Origin: Thamnaconus septentrionalis
Taxonomy: Eukaryota > Chordata > Actinopteri > Tetraodontiformes > Monacanthidae
Assembly: GCA_009823395.1 (NCBI GenBank)
Contig: CM020501.1
Location: forward strand, 22,755,861 to 22,819,860
Direction of reading: 5' to 3'
DNA: 64,000 nt
Shown here: positions 23,570-34,284 of the stretch, one piece after another
Numbering within the stretch: position 1 is the first letter of the stretch
How the letters are laid out: every line of letters starts with the position of its first letter
Made by a program: the position numbers and the translations under genes
Notes under the pieces: generated by a model
The model's database searches: none
Told to the model about the DNA's origin: nothing
The model's input: only the letters and a program-made list of their open reading frames with translations

Positions 23570-23910
23570 TAATTAAATCCACTCATAAAAATAAAAGATA
23601 AGCTGTTTCTGTAAAGTCTATTTTTTAGAAACAACAACCGAAAAACAACCTAATGGTTCTTTCTGGTGTGCAATTGGTAGGGCTGTGGCTTGTGTCCTGT
23701 AGGGGGCGCCGTCGCCGGCTCACCGTGTTAAGCGTTGATCAGATGCTATTGATCCGCTGATGATCATGAAGAATTCAGCAGCTGCACAGTGGCATCGAGT
23801 GACACAGAGACAGGTGGCGCTCACCTGGTAACACATCTCACCTGAAGGACACGCCCACTGGACAAAGGGTCCGGAGGATGAGCAGGAAGTCACCCGAGGC
23901 TCGGGTTACA
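20901..23910. other. Region without recognisable gene; repeats
   Basis: Contains an (AATAG)-TTTATTGATC repeat tail (21200-21320), a (CTAT)n run (about 21879-21915), a GAGGC-repeat (22076-22093), and a (GA)n run (23531-23567). The stretch 22615-23200 has long-terminal-repeat-like features (CTTCAATAAACATC near 23130) but no partner repeat. No open frame is recognisable. Confidence 0.45.
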
Positions 23911-24117
23911 TCACCGAGAGGCAACTGAACCTTGCACCGTTGAGGGAGGGAGGGAGGTGGGACGTTGGGGCGGTGGCAGCCAGTACTTCAGGTCAGCGTC
24001 CCTCAGGATCCTCAGCTGCTCCTCAGGGCTGCACCAGGACCTGCTCCCCAGGTTCAGGTGCAGGATCAGGTGGATGACAATAGAAGGTGTCTCACGACCT
24101 GTAAATATTTGCTGCAC
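23911..24117 (-). other. Candidate coding exon of unknown identity
   Basis: A minus-strand frame enters after TTTACAG (24098-24104), an acceptor-like site. It reads SIVIHLILHLNLGSRSWCS followed by PEEQLRILRDADLKYWLPP, then a stop at 23911. The amino-acid mix looks more protein-like than that of neighbouring random frames. I do not recognise it, and no adjoining exon was found. It may be chance. Confidence 0.2.
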
Positions 24118-24262
24118 AAGAAAGACGAGTTCATCAAGTTCATCTGATCACGTGATCACGTTTCCCACGTTAGTACGCCGATCGATAATCAATCGAACGG
24201 ATGGAACACCTACATCATTACATGCACACCATACAGATGTTTGTAAAACGCAGCTCTCTAGT

Positions 24263-24270
24263 AGTAGTAG

Positions 24271-24307
<37 letters not shown>

Positions 24308-24385
24308 CCTTGCTGCTGCTGCTTCAGGTGGACGCGATGGGTCGGTTGCCATGGTGACAAAGTCACGCCACGCCTGCGGTATTAA

Positions 24386-24469
<84 letters not shown>
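24263..24469. repeat. (TTG)n, (CTG)n and (TG)n tracts upstream of mal
   Basis: A GTT/TTG run (about 24263-24306), a short CTG run (24388-24407) and a TG run of about 31 units (24408-24469) end about 140 bases before the mal ATG, so they lie in or next to its promoter. The sequence between them and the ATG is CpG-rich. Confidence 0.9.
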
Positions 24470-24470
<1 letters not shown>

Positions 24471-24605
24471 ACGCGCAGCGGTAGCGGGACGGGCTGACAG
24501 TGCGAAGCCGCCGGGCGTGTCCCGGGCGGGCGGGCGGACGGAGGTTCCAGTTTATCCAGTCGCCTCGTCAGTCCGAGCGGCGGCGGCAGCGGCAGCAGCA
24601 GCAGG

Positions 24606-26427
24606 ATGGCGTCCAACACCGCCGTGATGGGGAACCTGCCCAGCGGAGCCGGGATCTGCACCACCATCCCGGACATCCTGTACCTGCCAGAGCTGGTAAG
24701 AGCCTCGGCACACCGATCCACCACTTAGCGAGCAGGAAATTGAGCTGCTGCCGTCACGGTCTGGAAAGATCCAGCAGATAGACGGAGCCGCGGGACAGTC
24801 AAATTCTTGGAGGGTTGCGTCAATTTGTTGTGGAACTTCAAAACCTTCAACAGTGTCCACCTTCACAGCAGCAGCTCCTGGTATCGAAGTCCCAAACCCA
24901 ATCCTGTAGTCGTCTGGTGTCGCAAAACTAGCCCTGGAGTTTTGGAGTCCTAGACCCAGTCCTGGAGCCCTGGAGTTCTAGACCTGGATCTGGAGTTTTA
25001 GACCGAGTGCTGAAATTCTGGAGTCCCACATCCAGTCCTGCAGTTTTGAAGTCCTAGACTCATTTGTGGAGTCCTAGACCCAGTTATGGAGTTTTGGATT
25101 ACTAGACCCAGTTTGGGGTCCTGGAGTCTTAGACTCACTCGTGGAGTTTTTGAGTCATAGCCCCATTTGTAGAGTCCTAGAACCAGTCCAGGAGCCCTGG
25201 AGTCCTAGACCCAGTTGTGGAGTCCTAGACCCAGTCCTGGAGTTTTTGATTGCTAGACCCAGTTGTGGAGTCCTTGAGTTCAGACTTAATCCTGGAGTTT
25301 TGGAGTCCTACACCCAGTCTTGGAATCCTCGAGTCCAAGACCCAGACCTGGAGTTTTGAAGTCCTACACCCAGACCTGGAGTCCCAGACCCAGAGCTGGG
25401 GTTCTGGAGTTTTGGAAGAGCTGCTGGGTGAGGAGGTCAGAGATTACAGCAGCCAGACAGCGGAACCAGTGTAATTCCTGTAGAGCAGCAGTGAGACGAG
25501 ATGACCAGATAAAATATTTCTAGTATCGCAACTTGCACGCACACTAAGACATACACATCTACACACCTTTACACACCTTTACACACCTTTACACACACGC
25601 ACACAGCAGGTGGAGGCTGCTGCACCATGAATAATGTAGCCTGTCAATCATCAGAGGTATTGGGTGAAGACCCCGCCCAGTGTCTCGCTGGCTGCGTTAC
25701 GGAGGTCACATGATGTGCTCTTTCCCACAGATCTTCGGCGGCCTGGTGTGGATCCTGGTGGCGTGCACGCTGGTGGTGCCGGCCAACCCTCAGGGCTGGG
25801 TCATGTTTGTGTCCGTCTTCTGCTTCGTCATGACCTTCATCTGGATGGTGGTGTTCGCCTGCGGGGGGCACCACAACCGCAGCAGCTGGGCTGCAGCTGT
25901 GAGTTAAACATTTCCTGTCCACACCTAGGCAACTTCCTGCTGCCTTTAACCAACACGACCCTGGGTAGCGAGCTATCTAGTGTACCATTTCTGAAATACT
26001 ATCTGCCGCCACCGCGCTCACTTCCTGTCAGACCCCTTAGGCCCCCAGCTGTTTCGGCCAGAGCCAGTGAAGAGCGGCAGTGCATTCAGGGAACATCTGG
26101 AATGTAGCATCTTGCAATGCTGCGTCTCTTTGTCGCCTGGCAGGACTTTGTGTACCACGGCATTGCTGCATTCTTCTACCTAAGCGCCTCGGTGGCTCTG
26201 GCCAAAGTCACTCTGGACATGAAGGACGGGACCAATTTCCAGAACTACCAGCTGGACATCTCGGCTGTGGTGAGGCAGCAGCAGCAGTGAGTGAAGCAGG
26301 TCTGGTCTGCAGCAGGAGTTCTGACCCTGTGTGTGTGTGTGTGTGTCACCAGGTGTTCTCCTACGTGGCCACCCTACTCTACTTCATCCATACCATCCTG
26401 TCGGCCATCCGCTGGAAGTCTTTCTGA
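24606..26427 (+). CDS. MAL, MARVEL-domain raft protein
   Basis: Four coding exons, all phase 0: 24606-24695, 25731-25898, 26144-26269, 26353-26427; 152 residues, against 153 in mammalian MAL. Seen: LPSGAGICTTIPDILYLPE at the N-terminus; IFGGLVWILVA and GWVMFVSVFCFV in the first two membrane spans; FYLSASVALA in the third; VVFSYVATLLYFIH in the fourth; and the C-terminus IRWKSF, close to the IRWKSS of MAL that serves in apical targeting. MALL and MAL2 do not share this C-terminus. MAL proteins organise glycolipid- and cholesterol-rich membranes in myelinating and epithelial cells. Intron 1 is filled by a minisatellite. The start is the first ATG of the exon (MASNTAVMG). Fish often carry two MAL copies; which one this is cannot be told. 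Confidence 0.92.
24895..25425. repeat. Minisatellite in mal intron 1
   Basis: More than a dozen imperfect units of about 25-45 bases, built from GGAGTCCTAGACCCAGT and CCTGGAGTTTTGGAGTC. It accounts for half of the intron; the open frames across it are artefacts of the repeat. Confidence 0.92.
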
Positions 26428-26681
26428 GCGCCTCCTGCTGGCCCAACCGGGTGGTGGCACATCGCCGTGATTACAGATGTCTGCTCTGTGCTCCACCCTT
26501 TCCACTTGTCCAGTGGCGGTGCTGCATTGTCGCATGTCGCTGCTGTTCAGTGTTTCTCTGCTTTTGTACTTTTATATGTCCATCATGATGTCTTGAATCA
26601 AAACAGGAAGTGAGGTAGGTTTTAATTTGAAGGGGCTTCATTTGAATGTGAATGCTTTATTGATTTTTTTTGTACACACTG

Positions 26682-26687
26682 ATTAAA
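26682..26687 (+). terminator. Candidate mal polyadenylation signal
   Basis: ATTAAA 255 bases after the mal stop, the commonest variant hexamer. Confidence 0.45.
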
Positions 26688-26699
26688 TAACACCTGCTT

Positions 26700-28199
26700 G
26701 TTTGCTACCAAACTGAGTGAGACGCTCATTAGCATTAGCGCCGGTGCCAGTCCACGTCCGGCAGTGGGCGGGGAAGCCTGCAGGTTTTGTGACGAAGTGG
26801 AAAAGGAATCTCAGAAACACATCATCAGCTCACCTCTTGCAGGAGGAAACACCCTGTCTGGGTGTAAAACACGTGACCCTGATGACCCAGCTCACTTACC
26901 AAACCTCCCACAATGCAGCTGTGCACCGCTGTGCAGAGAGAGCGCACAGCTGAGACTCCTGAGCCACTGTTTTCTCATCTTTACGGCCGAGTGCTGTCTT
27001 GACCAGCGCTCCACCTGCTGGACTGCTGGCGGAACTACAGCTTCTGTCATTCTGATGAAATGTGGTTATAAACTTCTTTAAAATTTTCTTCCGTGAATTC
27101 ATTCAATCAATGATTTTGTCTCTTTGGAATGTAAAAAAAAAAAAAAAAAAGTGAAAACGTTAAATTTTTCAAAGGAAAAACAACTGTGGCGCTTATTGAA
27201 CCATCTGAAGTTTAAACACGAGCAGGAGGAGATGAGGAGGTCAAAAGTCAATCACCCTTATAGCTTTCTGAGCAATTGTATCTGTGTAAATTAGTGACTC
27301 TGCAACCACCAGTGAAGCTCCGACCTGCTGTACAATCTCTCAGGAACACAACGCAGACAGACAGGAAGGTCATTGTTCTGTTTGGTTTCACATGTTCTCT
27401 TAGCAGCTCCACCTAATGGCTGCAAATGAATGAAGAATTTCATTGTGTCTCTGCAGGCACAAAAAGCATTACATATTTTAATTTCATCTTCTATACCCGC
27501 TTATTCCTGTTCAGGGTCACTGGGGTCTGCTGGAGCCTATCCCAGCTGTCTTAGGGCGAAGGCAGGGTACACCCTGGACAAGTCGCCAGTTCATCGCAGG
27601 GCATATTTTAATTTGATTTATTAATTAATTTACTGGAATTTTTAAATCAATAAATTTGTTTATATTTGGACTCTTAATTTTCTATTCATGCCACTTATTT
27701 CTGCTTTTAATTAGTTAATGAAACATTGTCTTGGAAATATTTTTTACAAAAATTGTGATGAGGCTCCATCCCTTGGGGCTCAGCCCTCGAGTCAGATCAA
27801 CAGTTGTACGCCTAAATGACTAACTTGTTTTTTTTAAACAAAACAAACTGTAACATAACTGTAACATAACTGTAACATAACTGTTATTATGTTATTGATT
27901 TTTATCATTACATTTTATTTATAATTAAATTCATTTATTTTATCATTAAACATCATTGAATAATTTCATCCAGAGAAAAAAAACAGGATTACGTTGGCAT
28001 AAAACTTCTCTCCAAACGTGAAGAACCTGCAGGTCTTCTCAGTCATTGTCTTCGGTCTGAAGCACAACGTCGCTCTAGCAGCAGATACATTCAGAAGAGC
28101 ATAAAGCACTGCAAAAGTGATTTTATATGGAGCTGCATCATTATCATCATCAACCCACACAGGGCGGAGCCTCCATCACAAAAATCTCACACTAACTCC
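26700..28199. other. Region without recognisable gene
   Basis: Between mal and the exchanger. It has AT-rich stretches (27600-27960), a triplet of AACTGTAACATA units (27846-27885) and the retroposon fragment at 27478-27602. No protein-like frame was found. Confidence 0.5.
27478..27602. repeat. Fragment of a common fish retroposon
   Basis: Contains GGAGCCTATCCCAGCTGTC and ACACCCTGGACAAGTCGCC and ends TTCATCGCAGGG, the same word with which the tRNA-like element at 43187 begins. The two look like adjacent parts of one family. Confidence 0.7.
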
Positions 28200-28437
28200 G
28201 CTCGCTGCCAACCTACACACACACACCTCCTGGTGGAAAATCTCTTATCCGAGCATTCCTGGCTACCGTTAACTGTTATCAGGCTCATGTGGGCTCGGCA
28301 CCACCTTGTAAGGCCACGAACTGCTGCTAGAGGGCGATAAGAGCCACCGTCTGCTCCGGTAAATTTAGAGTACTTATCGGGCCAAGCTCTCTCCGCGAAG
28401 AGACCACTCTGTCCTGCTGCCGCCGCCACGACAGGAG
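28200..28437 (+). other. Possible 5' non-coding exon of the exchanger gene
   Basis: Moderately GC-rich and ending CCACGACAGGAG at a strong donor GTGAGTCC (28438-28445). SLC8A genes place their ATG in a large second exon after a non-coding first exon, and here that second exon begins 0.9 kb downstream. Inference only. Confidence 0.25.
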
Positions 28438-28479
28438 GTGAGTCCACAGTCCAGGAGCTCCTCCACATCTCCTGCTGTT

Positions 28480-28720
28480 TCTATGGTTCTCTGAGCTTTT
28501 CTGGTTCTTCTGAACTTCTCTGTTTCTTCGAGCTTCTCTTGTTCTTCAAAGCTTCTCGGAGCTTCTCTGGTTTTTTGAGTTTCTCCTGTTTCTTCTGAGT
28601 TTCTCTGAGCTTCTCTTAGCTTCCCTGGTTCTTTGAGTTTCTCCTGTTTCTTCTGAGTTTCTCTGAGCTTCTCTGGTTCTTCTGAGCTTTGCTGGTTCTT
28701 CTGAACTTCTCCAGTTCTTG
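28480..28720. repeat. TTCTCTGAGC-type tandem repeat
   Basis: Imperfect repetition of TTCTGAGCTTCTCTGGTTC in units of about 20-40 bases. A (TG)n run follows at 28836-28860. Confidence 0.85.
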
Positions 28721-28959
28721 ATAGGGTTTGTGGCCTAGTTGACTCTAAAGCGTGTGTCTGTGTCTGTACTGAAGTTGTCTTGTTGTAACATTGTCCTCAA
28801 GTTGTTGCAATGCTGATGGTCACGATGCTGTGTATGTGTGTGTGTGTGTGTGTGTGTGTTGCACTGCATCCATCTGACCAGCAGAGTTAGATTCCTTCCT
28901 CTCCTAGTGAGGGGGTTCCTTGGGCCTTAACACTGCATAGCAGCAACGCTGGACCTCCA

Positions 28960-29205
28960 TGATGAGGTGGAGGAGCAACAGGAAGAGGGGGAGGAGGAGA
29001 ATGTGCAGCAGGAGGAGGAAAAGCAGGAGGGGCAACAGAAGGAGGAGCAGAAGACGTAGAAGGAGGAGGAAGGGCAACAGGAGGAGGAGCAGAAGGTGCA
29101 AAAAGAGGAGGGGCAGCAGGAGTAGATGAAAGAGTAGCAGGAGGAGAAGGGCCAGCAGGAGGAGGTGGAGGAGTAGCAGGAGAAGGAGGGGCAACAGGAG
29201 GGGTG
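28960..29205. repeat. Purine-rich GGAGGAG tract
   Basis: Almost uninterrupted G/A with scattered CAGCAGG units, about 130 bases before the first coding exon of the exchanger. It opens a long leucine-rich frame on the other strand that is not a gene. Confidence 0.9.
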
Positions 29206-29362
29206 TAGCCTCACATTGCAGCACCCCAAAAAAATCCATTAAGTTGTGTCTGCACTGGAGGTCACGTGACTTCATCCGTTCACAGCCATTGGACGCTGAT
29301 TGCATGACAATGTCTTCTTCTTCTTCCGTGTCCTGCAGGTTCTGAAGAGCTCTGGCACCACC

Positions 29363-31817
29363 ATGGGCCCAGCAGACACGTGCAGGCGGAGCTCCACCCA
29401 CCAGCTGCTTCTTTGCTTGCTTGTCTTTCTAGGAGAACCTATGTGCTCGTGGGTGGGAGGAGCAGCAGCTCCACCTCTTTTTACTGCCACCGCCGCCCTG
29501 GGTTCCAACTCCACACTGGCCAACAGCAGCTCCTCCTCCTCCTGCGGCGGGAGCACGAAATGCGTGCAGGGCGTGGTCCTGCCAGTGTGGCTGCCGGCGG
29601 ACCCACCCTTCCCGGAGCGCCTTGCCAGGGCCACCATCTACTTTGTGGCCCTAATGTACATGTTTGTGGGCGTGTCCATCATCGCCGACCGCTTCATGGC
29701 CTCCATCGAGGTCATCACCTCGCAGGAGCGGCGCGTCACTGTGCGCAAGCCCAACGGCGAGAAGGTGGTGGCCACGGTGCGTGTCTGGAACGAGACCGTG
29801 TCCAACCTGACCCTGATGGCGCTGGGTTCCTCAGCCCCCGAAATCCTGCTCTCCGTAGTGGAGGTCTGCGGCCATAATTTTAACGCTGGCGAGCTCGGAC
29901 CCAACACCATCGTGGGATCGGCCGCCTTTAACATGTTTGTCATCATCGGCCTGTGCGTGTCGGTCATACCTGAGGGACAGACGCGCAAGGTCAAGCACCT
30001 ACGGGTCTTCTTTGTCACCGCCTTTTGGAGCATCTTCGCCTACGCCTGGCTCTACCTCATCCTAGCCGTTATTACGCCTGGAGTGGTGGAGATTTGGGAG
30101 GGGTTGCTCACCCTCGCCTTCTTCCCACTATGCGTGGCCTTTGCCTACGTGGCCGACCGCCGTCTCCTCTTCTACAAGTACATGCACAAGCGCTACCGCA
30201 AGGGCAAGAGGAAGGGGGTGATCGTGGAGACCGAGGGCGAGCCAGAGCGCCACCCGCCGAAGGCCGACCTGGAGATGTTGGGACTCGGGGCGGATGAGAA
30301 GGAGGAGGAGGCAGCAGCGCAGGACCGGGAGGTGGCCCGCATTCTGTCGCAGCTGAGGCGGGAGCACCCAGACAAGGGGACAGAGCAGCTGCTGGAGCTG
30401 GCCAACCACCAGGTGCTGAGGAGCAGGGTGCTCTACCACTGCCAGGCTACCAGGGTCCTGATGGGGGCAGCATCCGTCCCAAGGAACCACCACCCACCAG
30501 ATGTGCACCACATCTGCTCAGAGGCTTCGCCCACCTTCGACTCCTTCTCCACTGTAGTGTTCTTTGACCCCGCCCACTACCGGTGCACGGAGAGCTGTGG
30601 CAGTGTGGTGCTGACGGTGGTGCGGCGCGGCGGGGACCTGGGTGCCAGCATGTCAGTGGACTACCGGACTGAGGACAGCACGGCCACCGCTGGGCCAGAC
30701 TACCACTTTGCCGAGGGGTCCATCGTCTTCCAGCCGGGAGAGAGCGAGAAGGAGATCCGCATCCACATCGTCAATGACGACATTTTTGAGGAGGACGAGC
30801 ACTTTCTGGTCCACCTCAACAACGTCAGGGTACTTGAGTACCGCGAGGCAATTGACCACCACGCCGCCACCACCACTCTGGGTTTCCCCCGCACCGCCAC
30901 CATCACTGTCATCGACGATGACCACGCCGGCGTCTTCACCTTCGAGGAGCCGGTGGTGAATGTGAGCGAGAGTGACGGCACGATGGAAGTAAAGGTAATG
31001 CGGAAAGACGGCGCCCGCGGTGCGGTGGCGGTGCCATACAGGACCATCGAGGGCACGGCCAAAGGAGGCGGCGAGGACTTTGAGGACACACATGGAATCC
31101 TGGAGTTCAGGGACGATGAGCTTGTGTAAGTAAACATATCAATGATGAACTGATCTTTCTTCAGGTTAGAAGTTGAGTTCACCGACAGAACCCTACAACA
31201 CAGTCCAACATGCCTACAGATTAAGTTAACAGACTGAAGCTAATGCTTGTGTTCCTAGGACGTGTCCTGGATTCACGCCCTGTCCCGGGCATCCTAGTTT
31301 TTCTGTCCATACAGGGGAAGCATACCTTCAATAATATTGAAATCTTTTGAGTAAACTTTAAGTATTATTTGAGTTATTAGTATGGTCACCATGCTACCAC
31401 ACGCAGGGTTCTTAGTATATTTCGCTTTTCCGTGTCTGTGACCCCCTACAAACTGATCGCAGACACTTTTATGATAAGAAAAGATTAGACTACCCTTTTC
31501 TTGTCCCGTGATAGGTAAATTTGTTGTGCGCTTCCTCTTTAATATTTCATGAAGATTTCTTTGCCATTTCGTGATCAGGTCACATGATCCCGCCATCCCC
31601 TCCTCTCATCAGTCTTTTTCTTCCTCTGCTTCTTCCTCTTTGCTTCCTTTCTTTTCCTCCAACTGTCTGTCTGCTTGTTTCTGTTTCCAGTAAATCGATT
31701 GTAATCAATATTATTGATGACGAGCAGTATGAGAAAAACAAGAACTTCTTTGTGGAGATGGGAGCACCTCAGCTGCTGGAGATGAGTGAGAGGAAAGGTG
31801 GGGTTGAAGTCTCCACG

Positions 31818-31858
<41 letters not shown>

Positions 31859-33849
31859 TGTGTGTTGGACTAAAACATGCCCCGCCCAAATGTCCTACTG
31901 GAAGTGGAGGGTAGTCAGGTTGGTGGGATCATGAGCAATACAACTTGCAGTTACATCATTCAGCTACAGCGACAGCAGCGCCACCTCATGGAAACTTTCT
32001 GCTTCTGTTGCTTCAACAGCTGCTCAGCACCCCCTGCTGGTCGGGGGACCACAGCTTAGATATAGCAGTGTCAAGGCTGATACTGCGACCCTGGTTGAGA
32101 CTAGGAGCTGGAGGGCTGCCGACACTGGCCTGGACTGGTTGAAGTGGCACTAGACCATTTGGAACCAGTTAGGTCCAGGTGCCTCCACTGTGTGGTGCCA
32201 GAACTCACAAACTAAAACTAAAACCGGGTCTAACCATGATCGAAAGCCGAGAGCCAGAACTAAACTGTGTGAGCTGTGCATTCTAACGGTACTGGAACCA
32301 GGTTGCTTATTATTTATCTGAGCTGTCAGCTGACTTCATGTTCCGCTTGTCTTTTCTCCTCTTCTGTCTCCACCCACAGCTGTGTTGCTTCAGGAAGTCG
32401 GTAAGACACCACAACTTCCTGTCTGTCTCCTCTGCAATCAGACCAACCATCATATTCACTGACTGTTGTTTCTCCTTCTCTTTGTAGGCGAATTCAGGAA
32501 AACAGGTGTGTTTGTGTGTGGTGAATATGATGTCCATGATGATGATGACATCATCACTGACAGCTGACGGATGTGCTTTTGTTTTTTTCTCTCTGATTTC
32601 AGAAAAGCAGCTGTACGGTAAGAGGCCTGCAGATGGCGCTGATCACTGTGGCACATGCGTGTAGTGTGAAGCACCTCCCCCTAGTGGCCACAGTGGCAGC
32701 AGCAAGCATGCAGTACTGCTCTGTGTCTACAGAGGTGCTAGAGTGGTCAGTAATGTGGGATGCCTTCGGCAGCAGAGGGAGCCCTCCCACAGTGAGGTCA
32801 GGGTGCAGCAGCCAATCAGATCGCAGTGTCAAGAACAGATAGTTGTATTTCCACCCCGAGAACAGCCTTGTTATGATTATCACTCTTGCCCCCGCGATCA
32901 ACCATCACAGGCGTAGCAGATGATGATGAAATGCACATCTCACCCTCCTGCACGGACCAATTATAGTTAACACAGCCTTGTAGGGGGACAATGTGACAGT
33001 TGTTTCCTCTGATGGGCATACAGGAGGGTCACATGACTAAAGCATGGGTCCCTCCACCTGGAACATGAGTTAACGTGTTTGTGCTAGCAGCCTGCAGGCT
33101 CTGATAGCACCCCCTGCAGGTATACTTATATAAAAGGCCTCCTCAGTTCCTTCTGGTCACACTTCCTGTTTGGCACGACACCACCCTCACCTGGTCGGTA
33201 CCTCAACATTGCCCCCACCTGGCTGAGCAAAGACACAGCACCCACAGGTTTGTGGTAAGGCCTGTGGTGGGATTGTTTCCAGGCAGAGACGTCTTCAGGA
33301 AGCTCCAGGGGCGGGACTACCTTCCTTCCTCGGCCATCCTCAGGATCAAAGGTAGGTCCGTCCACCCACCGACCCATCCTGTTCCTCTTACCAGCAGCGC
33401 GTCCAGTCAGCAGTGCTCAGTGTTGTCTGTCTCCACCCACCCAGACACCGACCACCAGCTCCTGTCAAAGAAGGAGGAGGAGGAACGCCGCGTGGCCCAG
33501 ATGGGACGGCCAGTGTTGGGCGAGCATGTCAAGCTGGAGGTCATCATTGAGGAGTCCTATCAGTTCAAGGTCAGGGGTCAGGGTTGGTTATATATCTATT
33601 TATTTGAAAGAAAGAACCAAGGAAGCACCAGGAATTTACAATAGTCTTATCAACTCAAATATTCATCAAGTAAAACAGATAATGGAAGTAGAGAAAGCAG
33701 AAACGTTAAAAAAAAACAATTTGCCCCAACTAATTTTTATCAAAGAGATCTTTACATTTGGGTGAGTCAAAAAAAATAAAAAATAAAAAAATAATAAAAT
33801 AATAAAAAAATAAATAAAAAAATTATAATAAATAATAATAAATAAATAA

Positions 33850-33886
<37 letters not shown>

Positions 33887-34209
33887 TCAACTAATTTTGA
33901 TACTGGATATTTATTGTAAAAAAACACTCAGCATTTGGGGATATGAAATTTTATATGTATTGGAAGTGTTGTAAGTTGACAAGTGCTGCTCACTTGTTCA
34001 ATAAAGTGTGCAATAACGTACTTACAATCAGTTACTATGGGGTGTCTGATGTACACCTTTCCAATTTTGTCCCAAAGAGTAATAGAGTACTTGCACTGAT
34101 AAAATCAGTGTATCAAGATTTCAGATTCAATATTTCAAAAGTGACATTCATTTTCGACATCTGAAAATTTGTGTTATATACATATATTTACATACGTATA
34201 TGTATACAC

Positions 34210-34284
<75 letters not shown>

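Noticed and set aside
24895..25425. Spaced repeats that could suggest a CRISPR array
   Set aside because: Units vary in length with no constant repeat and unique spacer pattern, and this is a vertebrate intron; it is a minisatellite. The same holds for 8577-8935 and 45043-45205.
28904..29401. Leucine-rich 165-codon frame on the minus strand
   Set aside because: It is a translation of the GGAGGAG tract and overlaps the exchanger's first coding exon.
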